DNA of 64,000 bases from Algibacter marinivivus (GCF_003143755.1 NZ_QFRI01000003.1:1-64000), one strand, 5' to 3'. Shown: positions 1 through 9,515, counted from the first letter of the stretch. Notes: a model not told the origin generated them from the letters alone. Numbers and translations are program-made.

Positions 1-2975
1 CTAATGATGGTTCTACTGTAGAATGTATTGCAGATGCTACACCTCCTACACCACCTACTATTGTAGATGCTAATGGAGATGATGTGATTCCTGTGATGAC
101 TGAGAATGCAGACCCTGCATGTGAAGGTGATAAAATTTACACATTCACTTATACAGATTGTGCGGGTAATACTGGAGTTTGGGTATACACCTATACTATT
201 GATGTCGTTACTAACCCTGTGGTACCAACTAATGATGGTTCTACTGTAGAATGTATTGCAGATGCTACGCAACCAACAGCACCTGTAGTTACAGATGTAT
301 GTGGTAATGCTATTACGCCTGTAATTACTGAAAATACTGATCCTACCTGTGAAGGTGATAAAATATATACATTCACATATACAGATTGTGCTGGAAACGA
401 ATCAGTTTATGTATATACTTATACTATTGATGTGTCTACTGCACCTGTAGTACCAACTAATGATGGTTCTACTGTAGAATGTATTGCAGATGCTACGCAA
501 CCAACAGCGCCTGTAGTTACAGATGTTTGTGGTAATGCTATTACACCTGTAATTACTGAAAATACTGACCCTACCTGTGAAGGTGATAAAATATATACAT
601 TCACATATACAGATTGTGCTGGAAATGAATCAGTTTATGTATATACTTATACTATTGATGTGTCTACTGCTCCTGTGGTACCAACTAATGATGGTTCTAC
701 TGTAGAATGTATTGCAGATGCTACGCAACCTACTGCACCTGTAGTTACAGATGTATGTGGTAATGCTATTACACCTGTAATTACTGAAAATACTGATCCT
801 ACCTGTGAAGGTGATAAAATATATACATTCACATATACAGATTGTGCTGGAAACGAATCAGTTTATGTGTATACTTATACTATTGATGTGTCTACTGCAC
901 CTGTAGTACCAACTAATGATGGTTCTACTGTAGAATGTATTGCAGATGCTACGCAACCAACAGCACCTGTAGTTACAGATGTTTGTGGTAATGCTATTAC
1001 ACCTGTAATTACTGAAAATACTGATCCTGTTTGTGAAGGGGATAAAATATATACGTTCACATATACGGATTGTGCTGGTAATATATCGGTTTATAATTAT
1101 ACTTATACTGTGAAAGATACCACTGCCCCAGTTCTTACATTACCAGATAATGTAACTGCCGAATGTAGTGATGATTTAACACCTATTTCATTTGGAGAAG
1201 CAACAGCTACTGATAATTGTGATCCTAATCCAGTTATTACTTTTAACGATGTAACAACAAATGGTAATTGCCCAGGTTCGTTTACAATTACTCGTACTTG
1301 GACTGCAACTGATGCTTGTGGAAATGCTGCTAGCGCAAATCAAATCATATCTACTTCTGATACAACCGCACCAGAGTTTGATCAAACAGATCTTCCTGGA
1401 GACATTGTTGTTGAATGTGATGGCATCCCAGGAGAAGAAACTTTAACAGCTACTGATAATTGTGGCAATGCTATTGTGACTGTAAGTGACGAAAGAATTG
1501 ATAGAAATTGTCCAAATAATTACGTTATAAAACGTTCTTATACTGCAACTGATGATTGTGGTGTAACGAATACTCATGTACAAACAATTACTGTACAAGA
1601 CAGCACACCTCCTGCTTTTGTTGAAACACTTCCAACTGCTAGAATAGTTGCGGAATGTGATAATATTCCTGTTGCAGAAACTTTAACTGCAACTGATACT
1701 TGTGGTTCTGCCATAGTAACAGTTAGTGATGCAAGAACCGATGACAATTGCCCTAATAATTATACTTTGGCACGTACTTGGACAGCTACAGACGCTTGTG
1801 GTTTAACAACAACGCACACCCAAATCATTATAGTTCGAGATACAACAGCTCCAACTTTTGTTGAAACTTTGCCAAGAGATACAACTGTTGAGTGTGATGA
1901 TATTCCTAATGCAACAACATTAACAGCGGTTGATAATTGTGGTAATGCTACAGTAGCAGTTAGTGATTCAAGAACTGACGATGACTGTCCATCAAACTAT
2001 ACAATTGCTCGTACATGGATTGCTACTGATGGATGTGGTTTAACAACAACACACACTCAACTAATTACTGTGCGGGATACTACTGCTCCAGTTCCAGTTT
2101 CAGCATTTGAAGAAACACTTGATGTAAGTTGTACAGATATACCTGAAGCTCCTGAAGTTGAATTTACTGATAATTGCTCTGCAAACGTGATTGTAGTATT
2201 TAATGAAACAAATACTTTTGATGAAAACGTTATTGCAGATTATCAAATAATTAGAACATGGACAGTAAGAGATGCTTGTAATAATGAAGAAGTTTACACG
2301 CAAACACTAAATGTAGCACTTGATGAAATATTAAATGAGGTTGTTGCTGAAGACAGATGTTTTGAAGATGGTGTTGTAAACTTAGATAACTACTTAGCTG
2401 ACGGAACATTTGGTGGAACATGGGAACTTATCGAAGGTAACCCTGTAGCAACAGTAACCGGTAGCATTTTTGACCCTACTAATCTAGGATCTGATTATTC
2501 TGAATCTTTCAATCCAAATACAGACGGAATTGAATATGTATTAAGATATACAGGTTTTCAAGATGGATGTATAAATATTACTGATGTAATAATGGTAATA
2601 GATGCAAAATGTAGAGTATTACCATGTGGTAAAAAAGATATTAGTATTTCTACAGCAATCACACCTAATGGAGATGATTTTAATAAAACATTTGACATTG
2701 AAGGTATTACTTTGTGTGGTTTTGTTGCTGAAGTAAAGATTTTCAACCGTTGGGGAGCATTAGTATATGAATCTAATGACTATACTTTAGGAAGTGAAAG
2801 AGATGGCGATGGATTTGGTACAGATTCAGGATTTGGTAAATGGGACGGTACATCACCAAAATCAGCTATCGGAAATAATGGAAAATTACCAAACGGTACA
2901 TATTATTATATCATTAATTTAAGAAATAGCGGATTGGATCCAATTACTGGTCCAGTTTACTTAGGAACCAAATAA
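1..2975 (+). CDS. Repetitive cell-surface adhesin, T9SS type B cargo (5' end outside window)
   Basis: The reading frame is already open at base 3, so the N-terminus lies upstream; about 990 residues are visible. It starts with five 76-residue Cys-rich repeats (each with VECIADAT, VCGNAI, CEGDKIYTFTYTDCAGN), then several degenerate HYR-like Ig-type repeats (DTTAP, TATDNCG, CPNNY, RTWTATDACG). It ends in a gliding-motility-associated C-terminal domain (about 2640-2972) with ITPNGDDFN, FNRWG, KWDG and LPNGTYYYII. By family knowledge this domain is the type B signal for export through T9SS and attachment at the cell surface. The porP/sprF gene follows after 11 bases and two OmpA genes come next, which fits an adhesin with a dedicated export helper. 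Paired cysteines suggest disulphides. The ligand is unknown; SprB-like motility or attachment is possible but not shown. Confidence 0.9.
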   Translation, partial: NDGSTVECIADATPPTPPTIVDANGDDVIPVMTENADPACEGDKIYTFTYTDCAGNTGVWVYTYTIDVVTNPVVPTNDGSTVECIADATQPTAPVVTDVCGNAITPVITENTDPTCEGDKIYTFTYTDCAGNESVYVYTYTIDVSTAPVVPTNDGSTVECIADATQPTAPVVTDVCGNAITPVITENTDPTCEGDKIYTFTYTDCAGNESVYVYTYTIDVSTAPVVPTNDGSTVECIADATQPTAPVVTDVCGNAITPVITENTDPTCEGDKIYTFTYTDCAGNESVYVYTYTIDVSTAPVVPTNDGSTVECIADATQPTAPVVTDVCGNAITPVITENTDPVCEGDKIYTFTYTDCAGNISVYNYTYTVKDTTAPVLTLPDNVTAECSDDLTPISFGEATATDNCDPNPVITFNDVTTNGNCPGSFTITRTWTATDACGNAASANQIISTSDTTAPEFDQTDLPGDIVVECDGIPGEETLTATDNCGNAIVTVSDERIDRNCPNNYVIKRSYTATDDCGVTNTHVQTITVQDSTPPAFVETLPTARIVAECDNIPVAETLTATDTCGSAIVTVSDARTDDNCPNNYTLARTWTATDACGLTTTHTQIIIVRDTTAPTFVETLPRDTTVECDDIPNATTLTAVDNCGNATVAVSDSRTDDDCPSNYTIARTWIATDGCGLTTTHTQLITVRDTTAPVPVSAFEETLDVSCTDIPEAPEVEFTDNCSANVIVVFNETNTFDENVIADYQIIRTWTVRDACNNEEVYTQTLNVALDEILNEVVAEDRCFEDGVVNLDNYLADGTFGGTWELIEGNPVATVTGSIFDPTNLGSDYSESFNPNTDGIEYVLRYTGFQDGCINITDVIMVIDAKCRVLPCGKKDISISTAITPNGDDFNKTFDIEGITLCGFVAEVKIFNRWGALVYESNDYTLGSERDGDGFGTDSGFGKWDGTSPKSAIGNNGKLPNGTYYYIINLRNSGLDPITGPVYLGTK
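3..1142 (+). repeat. Five in-frame 228-bp tandem repeats
   Basis: Units begin at 3, 231, 459, 687 and 915, each opening with AATGATGGTTCTACTGTA. The spacing is exactly 228 bp (76 codons). Units 2 to 4 are almost identical in nucleotides; the first and last drift. The array probably continues upstream of the window. Confidence 0.95.
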
Positions 2976-2986
2976 CATCTTAACCT

Positions 2987-3913
2987 ATGAAATTTTTAAA
3001 ACATAATATAATCGTTATTGCGTTGTTAAGCTGTACGGTTGGTGTTGCGCAACAATTACCGCAATTCACACAGTATATGTATAACACAATCTCAATAAAT
3101 CCTGCTTATGCAGGAAGTAGAGAGGCTTTAAGTGTAGTAGGCTTGCATAGAAGTCAATGGGTTGGCTTTAGAGGTGGTCCTATCACACAAACGCTATCTA
3201 TACATACACCGTTAAGAAACGATAGAGTTGGTGTAGGTTTATCTTTTATTGAAGATGATTTAGGTCCACAAAATTTCACTTATTTATATGGTGATTTTTC
3301 TTATAGTATTCCAACTGGAAAAGATGGAAAACTAGCCTTTGGTTTAAAAGGTGGATTTACTCAGTTTAGTTTTGATTCAAATTTTCGTTTAGATGAAGAT
3401 AATGCAAACGACCCATTAATTTATGGAACAGCTGATAGATGGGCACCAAATATTGGTGCTGGTGTATATTGGAGTACAAACAGAGTGTATGCGAGTTTAT
3501 CTGCTCCAAGAATCTTAAACAACGATGCCAATAACCAAAATGACTTTGAAGCTTTAGATCGTATCAGTTATTATTTTACAGCTGGTGGTGTTATTGATTT
3601 AACAAAAACAATTAAGTTTAAGCCTGCAGCTTTAATTAAAGCCACAAATGGTGCACCGATTTCTTATGACTTAACTGGTAACTTTTTATTTAATGAAAAG
3701 CTTTGGTTAGGAGCCTCATATAGAATTAACGAACAAACTGCAGCTATCGGTGGTATTGTAGATTTTCAAGTATCTAGACAATTACGAATTGGTTATGCTT
3801 ATGAAAAACCAATATCTGAAATTGCAGATTATACCACAGGAACCCATGAAGTACTTCTTATGTACGAGTTTAAATTCTTAAGTTCTAAATTAAAATCACC
3901 TAGATATTTCTAA
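2987..3913 (+). CDS. PorP/SprF family T9SS outer-membrane protein
   Basis: This 308-residue protein has a signal peptide (MKFLKHNIIVIALLSCTVGVAQ) followed by the family opening QFTQYMYNTISINPAYAGSR, then SQWVGFRGGPITQTLSIHTP and alternating aromatic strands typical of an outer-membrane beta-barrel. It ends in KSPRYF, with a terminal aromatic. Members of this family act with the T9SS and SprF is needed for secretion of the adhesin SprB. Its place 11 bases after a type B cargo gene and 13 bases before an OmpA gene suggests it is the export or anchoring partner of that adhesin. Family assignment is clear; the cargo pairing is inferred from context. Confidence 0.93.
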   Translation: MKFLKHNIIVIALLSCTVGVAQQLPQFTQYMYNTISINPAYAGSREALSVVGLHRSQWVGFRGGPITQTLSIHTPLRNDRVGVGLSFIEDDLGPQNFTYLYGDFSYSIPTGKDGKLAFGLKGGFTQFSFDSNFRLDEDNANDPLIYGTADRWAPNIGAGVYWSTNRVYASLSAPRILNNDANNQNDFEALDRISYYFTAGGVIDLTKTIKFKPAALIKATNGAPISYDLTGNFLFNEKLWLGASYRINEQTAAIGGIVDFQVSRQLRIGYAYEKPISEIADYTTGTHEVLLMYEFKFLSSKLKSPRYF

Positions 3914-3926
3914 GACTAATTTCCCT

Positions 3927-5894
3927 ATGAATACTAAAAAATACATATTAGTTTGTATAGCGTTAATGCTCAGTTTTTCAATGTTTCCACAACAAGGGAA
4001 ACAAAAAAGAGCAGATACACTATTCAATAAGTTTTCATTTGTAAAAGCTGCTAAGCTTTATAGAGAACTTGTTCAAGATAACTATAATAGAAATTATGCT
4101 ACACGTAAATTAGCAGATAGTTATGCTTTTTTAAGAGATCCTAGAAATGCTTCACGCTATTATAAAAGTGTTGTTAAACAAAAAGATGTGCCTATTGAAT
4201 ATTATTATAAATATGCACAATCATTACGTGGAATGAAAAAATATGATGAATCTCAAATTTGGCTTAAACGCTACAAAGATTCAGGAGGTATAGTAAATGC
4301 CAATGATTTTTCAAAAGATATAAATTTTATAACTAGTGTATTTGGTGCTAAACAGCAATACTTTTTAGATAGAGTTCGCTTTAATTCTAAGTATAGTGAT
4401 TTTGGTGCTTTTGAACATGATGGAAAAGTATACTTTGCTTCTGCTCGTGATGAAGGCGTTGCTATTAAACGTTTATACGGATGGAATGAACAACCTTTCT
4501 TAGATGTTTACGTTACTGAAGCTGGATCAAAAAGAAATGTAGATTATACCGCAAAAGTAAAAGGAGATATAAACTCTATTTACCATGATGGTCCTGTTAC
4601 TATTACTAAAGACGGTAAAACCATGTATTTTTCACGAAATAACTTTAAAGATGATATTGAGTTGAAAGATAAAAATGGTCTTACTAATATGAAAATATAT
4701 CGAGCGACTCTTGTTGATAGTTTATGGACTAATGTTGAAGATCTTTCAATAAATGGAGACGAATTTTCAACACAACATGCAGCATTAAATGTAGATGATA
4801 CCAAATTATATTTTTCTTCTGACAGGCCTGGAACCAGAGGTGGTTCAGACATTTGGACTGTTGATATTGCTCCTGATGGATCGCTAGTGAATCTTCAGAA
4901 TGCTGGAGATATAATAAATACTGAAAGTGCTGAAGGTTTTCCTTTTATAAATAATGAAGGTGTATTATTCTTTTCTTCTGATGGACATACAGGCTTAGGC
5001 TTACTTGATATTTTTGCAACCATTAAGGGTGATGATGAAGAAAGCATTGTTGATGTAATAAACCTTGGTGTACCGGTAAATTCAAATAAAGATGATTTTG
5101 CTTTTTCCATGAATGCTAATGGTATTACTGGATATTTTGCATCAAATCGTCAAGGTGGTCGTGGAAGTGATGATATTTATGCATTCCACAGAGAGCCTGT
5201 ACTACATGTAGAAGGTGTTGTAACTGATGCCATAAATACTAATCCAATTGCTGGGGCTAAAATCACACTATTTGATGATAATGGAAACCAAGTAGCTTAT
5301 ATGGAAACTGATGAAAATGGTTATTATCAAATAAATATTGATAGAAATAAAGATTATAAAATAGTAGCAAATCAGGATAAATATATTGAGGATTATAGAG
5401 AGTTTACTTCTAAAAATATTCAAACAGAGTTAATAACTATTACTGGTAATTTATTATTAAACCCAGTTCAAGACGTTGTAAAACTTGCGGAATTGAATGT
5501 ATATAAAGAAAATGATTCAACGTTAATAAAAAACACACAACTTAAACCTATCTATTTCGATTTTGAAAAATATAATATTCTTGAAGAATACGCTATCGAA
5601 TTAGATAAAATTGTAAAATTAATGACTGTTGATTACCCTGAAATGGCCATTAGAATTGAAGCACATACAGATTCTCGCGGAACTTTTGAATTTAACGACA
5701 TTTTATCAACCAATAGAGCAAAGTCAACCTACGACTATTTAATTTCGAAAGGCGTTAACCCATCAAGCATTATTGAATACAAAGGTTATGGTGAACGTAA
5801 GTTAATTAATGATTGTGAAGATGGGCAAAAATGTACTGAAGAACAACATCAATTAAACAGACGTACACAATTTATTGTAGTAAAAATGGAATAG
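3927..5894 (+). CDS. OmpA family protein with TPR, PD40 and carboxypeptidase-like repeat domains
   Basis: The 655-residue protein has a signal peptide, TPR-like helices (about 25-130), a PD40/WD40-like propeller (about 150-430: DGKVYFASARDEG, DGKTMYFSR, KLYFSSDRPGTRGGSDIW, GYFASNRQGGRGSDDIYAF), a CarboxypepD_reg-like Ig domain (about 430-510) and a C-terminal OmpA peptidoglycan-binding domain (about 540-655). That domain carries EAHTDSRG, LSTNRA and NRRTQF. The architecture resembles PorE-type T9SS accessory proteins that tie the outer-membrane complex to the wall. It sits 13 bases after porP/sprF and is surely co-transcribed. A role in anchoring the export or adhesin complex is inferred. Confidence 0.9.
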   Translation: MNTKKYILVCIALMLSFSMFPQQGKQKRADTLFNKFSFVKAAKLYRELVQDNYNRNYATRKLADSYAFLRDPRNASRYYKSVVKQKDVPIEYYYKYAQSLRGMKKYDESQIWLKRYKDSGGIVNANDFSKDINFITSVFGAKQQYFLDRVRFNSKYSDFGAFEHDGKVYFASARDEGVAIKRLYGWNEQPFLDVYVTEAGSKRNVDYTAKVKGDINSIYHDGPVTITKDGKTMYFSRNNFKDDIELKDKNGLTNMKIYRATLVDSLWTNVEDLSINGDEFSTQHAALNVDDTKLYFSSDRPGTRGGSDIWTVDIAPDGSLVNLQNAGDIINTESAEGFPFINNEGVLFFSSDGHTGLGLLDIFATIKGDDEESIVDVINLGVPVNSNKDDFAFSMNANGITGYFASNRQGGRGSDDIYAFHREPVLHVEGVVTDAINTNPIAGAKITLFDDNGNQVAYMETDENGYYQINIDRNKDYKIVANQDKYIEDYREFTSKNIQTELITITGNLLLNPVQDVVKLAELNVYKENDSTLIKNTQLKPIYFDFEKYNILEEYAIELDKIVKLMTVDYPEMAIRIEAHTDSRGTFEFNDILSTNRAKSTYDYLISKGVNPSSIIEYKGYGERKLINDCEDGQKCTEEQHQLNRRTQFIVVKME

Positions 5895-5962
5895 ATAACA
5901 CAAAACCTAATTGCAAAAATAATACATATAGTATAGGATTTTTTAATTAAATATTACCCCAA

Positions 5963-7900
5963 ATGAAATTAAAAAACTACATAATAACTAGTATAGTTCT
6001 GCTTACTACATTTTGCGCCTTTGCTCAAAATGATATGCAGAAAAAAGCAGACAATTTATTCAATAATTTTGCTTTTGTTCAAGCTTCAAATGCTTATCAT
6101 GATTTAATCAACGAAGGCATTAATACTAATTATGCAACCAGACAACTGGCAGATAGTTATGCCTACATGAGAAACCCTGATAGTGCTGTTGTTTACTATC
6201 AAAAAGCCGTTAATCAAAATAGTGTTCCAATAGAATACTATTATAATTATTCTCAAGCATTAAGAGGGGTTAAAAATTATGAAGCATCTCGTAAATGGAT
6301 GAAACAATTTAAAGATGCTGGAGGTGACATCAAAGAACAATTATTTCTAAAAGATGCAGATTTTTTAAACTCTATTTTTAATGCGAAAAAGCAATACTTT
6401 TTAAAGGACATTAAATTCAATTCTAAGTTTAGTGATTTTGGAGCTTATGAGCATGACGGAAAAATTTACTTCACTTCATCAAGAGATAAAGGTGATTTAA
6501 AAAAACATATAAATGGATGGGATGAAGAACCCTTCTTAAATATTTATGCCATAGATAAAAATGGTAACGATAGTATTGTAACTAGTAAGTCTAGGCTAAA
6601 AGGCAAAGTTAATTCAGTATATCATGATGGCCCACTTACAATTACCAAAGATGGCAAAACCATGTATTTTTCCAGAACAGATTTTATAAAAAATGTATTA
6701 GGAAGAAACGGTGAGGGTATTTCAAATTTAAAAATCTACAAAGCAAGTCTAGTAGATGGCAAATGGAAAAATATTAAAGAGCTTCCTTTTAACAGTAATC
6801 ATTTCTCTAATGGTCATCCTGCCTTAAGTGCTGATGAAACAAAACTCTATTTTGCTTCAGATAGATCTGGTGGAAAAGGTGGATCTGATATCTATTATGT
6901 TGATATTAATAATGGTAATTACGGAAAACCACAAAACCTTGGAAGCATAGTAAACACTAATAAAAATGAAAGGTTTCCTTTTATAAATAGCGAAGGGGCT
7001 TTATTCTTCTCTTCTGATGGGCATCCAGGATTGGGCTTATTAGATATTTATGGAACAGTTTCAGATAAAAACGATAACATTCTTAGTGTAATAAATTTAG
7101 GTACGCCTGTAAATTCTAGTAAAGACGATTTTTCATTTTTCATGAGTGAAGACGGCTTATCAGGATACTTTGCATCCAATAGAAAAGGTGGCATTGGTAG
7201 TGATGATATTTATGCATATGATAGAATTCCACAACTTAATTTAAACGGAACTGTTTATGATAGCATTGAAAATAATCCAATTGATAACGCTTCGGTAGTC
7301 TTATTAGACTCAAATAATAAAGTAATTGCAAAACTTACTACCAATGCCAAAGGGCAATATTCTATTAATCTTAATAGAGATGAAAATTATAGTGTTGAAG
7401 TTAGTAAAGATGATTACATAAATTATACAAATTCTATTTCCTCAAAAAGTATTGATAAAAATATAAAAAGCATTACTACAGACATTTCGATGAGTCCTAA
7501 TGCTAAAGAAATGGAAATGAAAGAAGTTGTTGAAGAATCAATTACTCTATCCCCTATTTACTATAACTACAATAGCTCTAAAATTATAAATGAAAATATT
7601 AAGGTATTAGATGATATTTTGAATACAATGAAAAATCTTTACCCAACTATGACAATAAAAATTGAGTCTTATTCTGATTCTAGAGGCTCTGAAGAATACA
7701 ATCTTAAGCTTTCAAACAAAAGAGCCAATGCAGCATATAATTACCTTATTAATAACGGCATAAGCCCTAATAGAATTATAGAGAATAACGGTTTTGGTGA
7801 AGAAAACTTAATTAACAATTGTAATAATAACTCTAATTGTACTGAAGCAGAACATAAATTAAACAGACGTACACAATTTGTTATTGTTAAAATGAAGTAG
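5963..7900 (+). CDS. OmpA family protein, tandem paralogue of the upstream gene
   Basis: This 645-residue protein has the same architecture and near-parallel motifs as its upstream neighbour: signal peptide ending CAFAQ, TPR-like region, PD40 blades (DGKTMYFSR, KLYFASDRSGGKGGSDIY, GYFASNRKGGIGSDDIYAY), Ig-like domain and OmpA domain. The duplication is old, since the two differ throughout. In the OmpA domain the usual HTDSRG reads YSDSRG, while LSNKRA and NRRTQF are kept. A 68-base gap separates the genes and a hairpin follows. Two such proteins beside one PorP/SprF may mean functional splitting; this is inference. Confidence 0.9.
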   Translation: MKLKNYIITSIVLLTTFCAFAQNDMQKKADNLFNNFAFVQASNAYHDLINEGINTNYATRQLADSYAYMRNPDSAVVYYQKAVNQNSVPIEYYYNYSQALRGVKNYEASRKWMKQFKDAGGDIKEQLFLKDADFLNSIFNAKKQYFLKDIKFNSKFSDFGAYEHDGKIYFTSSRDKGDLKKHINGWDEEPFLNIYAIDKNGNDSIVTSKSRLKGKVNSVYHDGPLTITKDGKTMYFSRTDFIKNVLGRNGEGISNLKIYKASLVDGKWKNIKELPFNSNHFSNGHPALSADETKLYFASDRSGGKGGSDIYYVDINNGNYGKPQNLGSIVNTNKNERFPFINSEGALFFSSDGHPGLGLLDIYGTVSDKNDNILSVINLGTPVNSSKDDFSFFMSEDGLSGYFASNRKGGIGSDDIYAYDRIPQLNLNGTVYDSIENNPIDNASVVLLDSNNKVIAKLTTNAKGQYSINLNRDENYSVEVSKDDYINYTNSISSKSIDKNIKSITTDISMSPNAKEMEMKEVVEESITLSPIYYNYNSSKIINENIKVLDDILNTMKNLYPTMTIKIESYSDSRGSEEYNLKLSNKRANAAYNYLINNGISPNRIIENNGFGEENLINNCNNNSNCTEAEHKLNRRTQFVIVKMK

Positions 7901-7929
7901 CAATAATAATTTTAATTAAATCATACTTT

Positions 7930-7965
7930 AACCATCAAGGGAAATTCTTTTGATGGTTATTTATT
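7930..7965 (+). terminator. Likely terminator of the adhesin module
   Basis: A 9-bp perfect stem AACCATCAA (7930-7938) pairs with TTGATGGTT (7950-7958), loop 11 bases, followed by a weak T-rich stretch ATTTATT. It lies 30 bases after the last OmpA gene. Confidence 0.6.
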
Positions 7966-8002
7966 GAAAAAGATTTTACAACTACGAATAATTAATTGCT
8001 AA

Positions 8003-8526
8003 ATTAGTCTATTAATAGTATTCATATTTTGTTTTTCTTGTTCTAACAAATAAAATTCTAAAAAGACATTGAGATAAACAGTAATAAAGAATTAATTTAT
8101 AGACAAAACCTCTATAGATATACTTGGTACTATTCAAGATGCTGGTTCTCCTCAGATTGGTTATAAAAACGTGTTTTAAAGACCTGTTTAATAATCCTTA
8201 TAAAAACAGACAAATAGTCTCTTTGGGCTTAATTGAGTCTTCAAATAACAAAACATATTAATTTGAAGCTACCCTAGATATAGTAAGACAAATGAAAAGG
8301 CTAACCAAACTTGAAAGAAGTAGTAATAATAAAGTTGCTGATGGTATATTCTTAACTCATGCGCAGAGGCATTTAAAGATTTAAGTGCTCAAGAAAAGAG
8401 CAAAATTACTTTTATTCATTTTAACCCACCAACCCAGTAATAAACTCAAATAGTGATGAAGCTAAAATTGTTACTAATCTAGGTTACAGAATTGGGCAGA
8501 TTAATGATGTTTTTAAATTTAATTAG
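8003..8526 (+). pseudogene. Decayed lipoprotein MBL-fold (PqqB-like) metallo-hydrolase
   Basis: Broken reading frames read in order as one gene. 8003-8050 gives a lipoprotein signal (ISLLIVFIFCFSCSNK). 8102-8176 gives DKTSIDILGTIQDAGSPQIG. 8181-8380 gives VSLGLIESSNNKTY, a TAA, then FEATLDIVRQMKRLTKLE and VADGIFLTHA. Near 8359-8440 another frame gives AEAFKDLSAQEKSKITFIHF. 8451-8526 gives a tail with IVTNLGYRIGQINDVFK. These match the flow of flavobacterial PqqB-like hydrolases (LGT-QDAG-P, SSNNKTYLFEATPDI, FLTHAH, FIHFNHTNP). The start codon is lost, stops and frameshifts are present, and the segment after LTHA, including metal-ligand histidines, is deleted. It cannot be functional. Confidence 0.8.
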
Positions 8527-8571
8527 TACTTATAATTATAATTCAAAACGATAATTTTTATTTAAGTAAAA

Positions 8572-8712
8572 ATGAGCCAAACAAAAGCTGCTTATTAACA
8601 CTTAGATATATTATTATCAAACATAAGAACCGTGTTTACTTCTTGTTGAAGGGAAATATTTAAATTACCTAAAGATAGAAACTGGTTCGCCAAAGCCTAT
8701 GAAAATATTTAG
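8572..8712 (+). pseudogene. Second gene relic, family not recognised
   Basis: One frame from an ATG at 8572 reads MSQTKAAY, TAA (8596), HLDILLSNIRTVFTSC, TGA, REIFKLPKDRNWFAKAYENI, TAG (8710). The composition looks protein-like and the frame stays constant through two internal stops, suggesting point-mutation decay after the neighbouring hydrolase. The parent family was not recognised. Decayed sequence may continue to about 8800. Confidence 0.4.
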
Positions 8713-8946
8713 AGTTAACACAACAAAAGACATTCCAATAAAACTTTAGAGTTACTATAAATAATGCTTAGACCTTTATAGAAAAGAAACAATTAAAATT
8801 TAATAAAAAAGCCCCTCAAAAATTGAGAGACTTTAACCTATAGTTAAATTTAATAACAATCAAGTTATTAATTTACAACCTGTTTAATTTCTTCTTATTA
8901 GCTATTAATCAGTAAATTAAAATGGCTATTTTTTGTGCTGTAAGCA

Positions 8947-9441
8947 TTATTTTTTTATAAATATATTAGTATAATACCATCTTCCTTCTGCATTTTTCTC
9001 TGCAGAAACATCGAAGTTAGTAAAATCTCCTTCTAAATTTTGTTTATGAGCTTCACTTTTAATCCAAGCTCTAACTACAGATTCTGCAGAACTATAACCA
9101 AATGCTACATTCTCTGATACTCTTTTAGCGTCAGCATTAGATTTCAAATATTCACTTCTTGTATAAAAATTATGGTGAGATACTTCATCGTTATCAACCA
9201 TATAATCTGTATGACTGTAAGCAACAGATTTTACGATATTCATTTCTGCTAAAGGATTTAAACCTAAAGATAATCGGTGATTATTTATTAGCTCAAGAAT
9301 TTCTACTTCTATAGTTTTTACTTGTGGAGTTACAAGACTTAATTCCATAGCTTCTGCTTTGTCATCAATACTATCTGTAGAACATGAAAATGTAAAAACT
9401 GCTAGCAATACCAATAAAGGTAGCTTCGTTAATAACTTCAT
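8947..9441 (-). CDS. CAP-domain (SCP/PR-1/YkwD-like) lipoprotein
   Basis: A 164-residue protein with a lipoprotein signal (LLVLLAVFTFSCSTDS, predicted lipid on the Cys of FSCS) and a CAP domain covering about 45-164: LELINNHRLSLGLNPLAEM, SHTDYMVDNDEVSHHNF, ENVAFGY, VRAWIKSEAHKQNLEGDF, YYTNIFI. The His and Glu residues expected in the CAP cavity are present. Bacterial members are common cell-envelope proteins of mostly unknown function. It is probably on the periplasmic side of a membrane or at the surface. It stands alone, with a decayed region downstream and a hairpin-rich gap of 166 bases upstream. Confidence 0.85.
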   Translation of the reverse strand: MKLLTKLPLLVLLAVFTFSCSTDSIDDKAEAMELSLVTPQVKTIEVEILELINNHRLSLGLNPLAEMNIVKSVAYSHTDYMVDNDEVSHHNFYTRSEYLKSNADAKRVSENVAFGYSSAESVVRAWIKSEAHKQNLEGDFTNFDVSAEKNAEGRWYYTNIFIKK

Positions 9442-9515
9442 AGGTTAAGTTAATTTAGATTTGGTTCAGTAAAATTAACCGCCTAACGTGAAGTAATTGT
9501 TAATGAAATGTTAAA

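Noticed and set aside
191-1060. Four 61-codon minus-strand ORFs spaced by 228 bases
   Set aside because: They are the antisense frame of the adhesin repeats and repeat only because the + strand does.
3-1142. CRISPR-like array
   Set aside because: The units are 228 bp, contiguous and in frame with a protein; there are no spacers and no cas genes.
1188-2303. Other ORFs in alternative frames of the adhesin gene
   Set aside because: Shadow frames of repetitive coding DNA, with odd amino acid composition.
2987-7900. Novel secretion or toxin-delivery island
   Set aside because: PorP/SprF and OmpA/TPR/PD40 proteins beside type B cargo are an established T9SS arrangement; no toxin or immunity genes are present.
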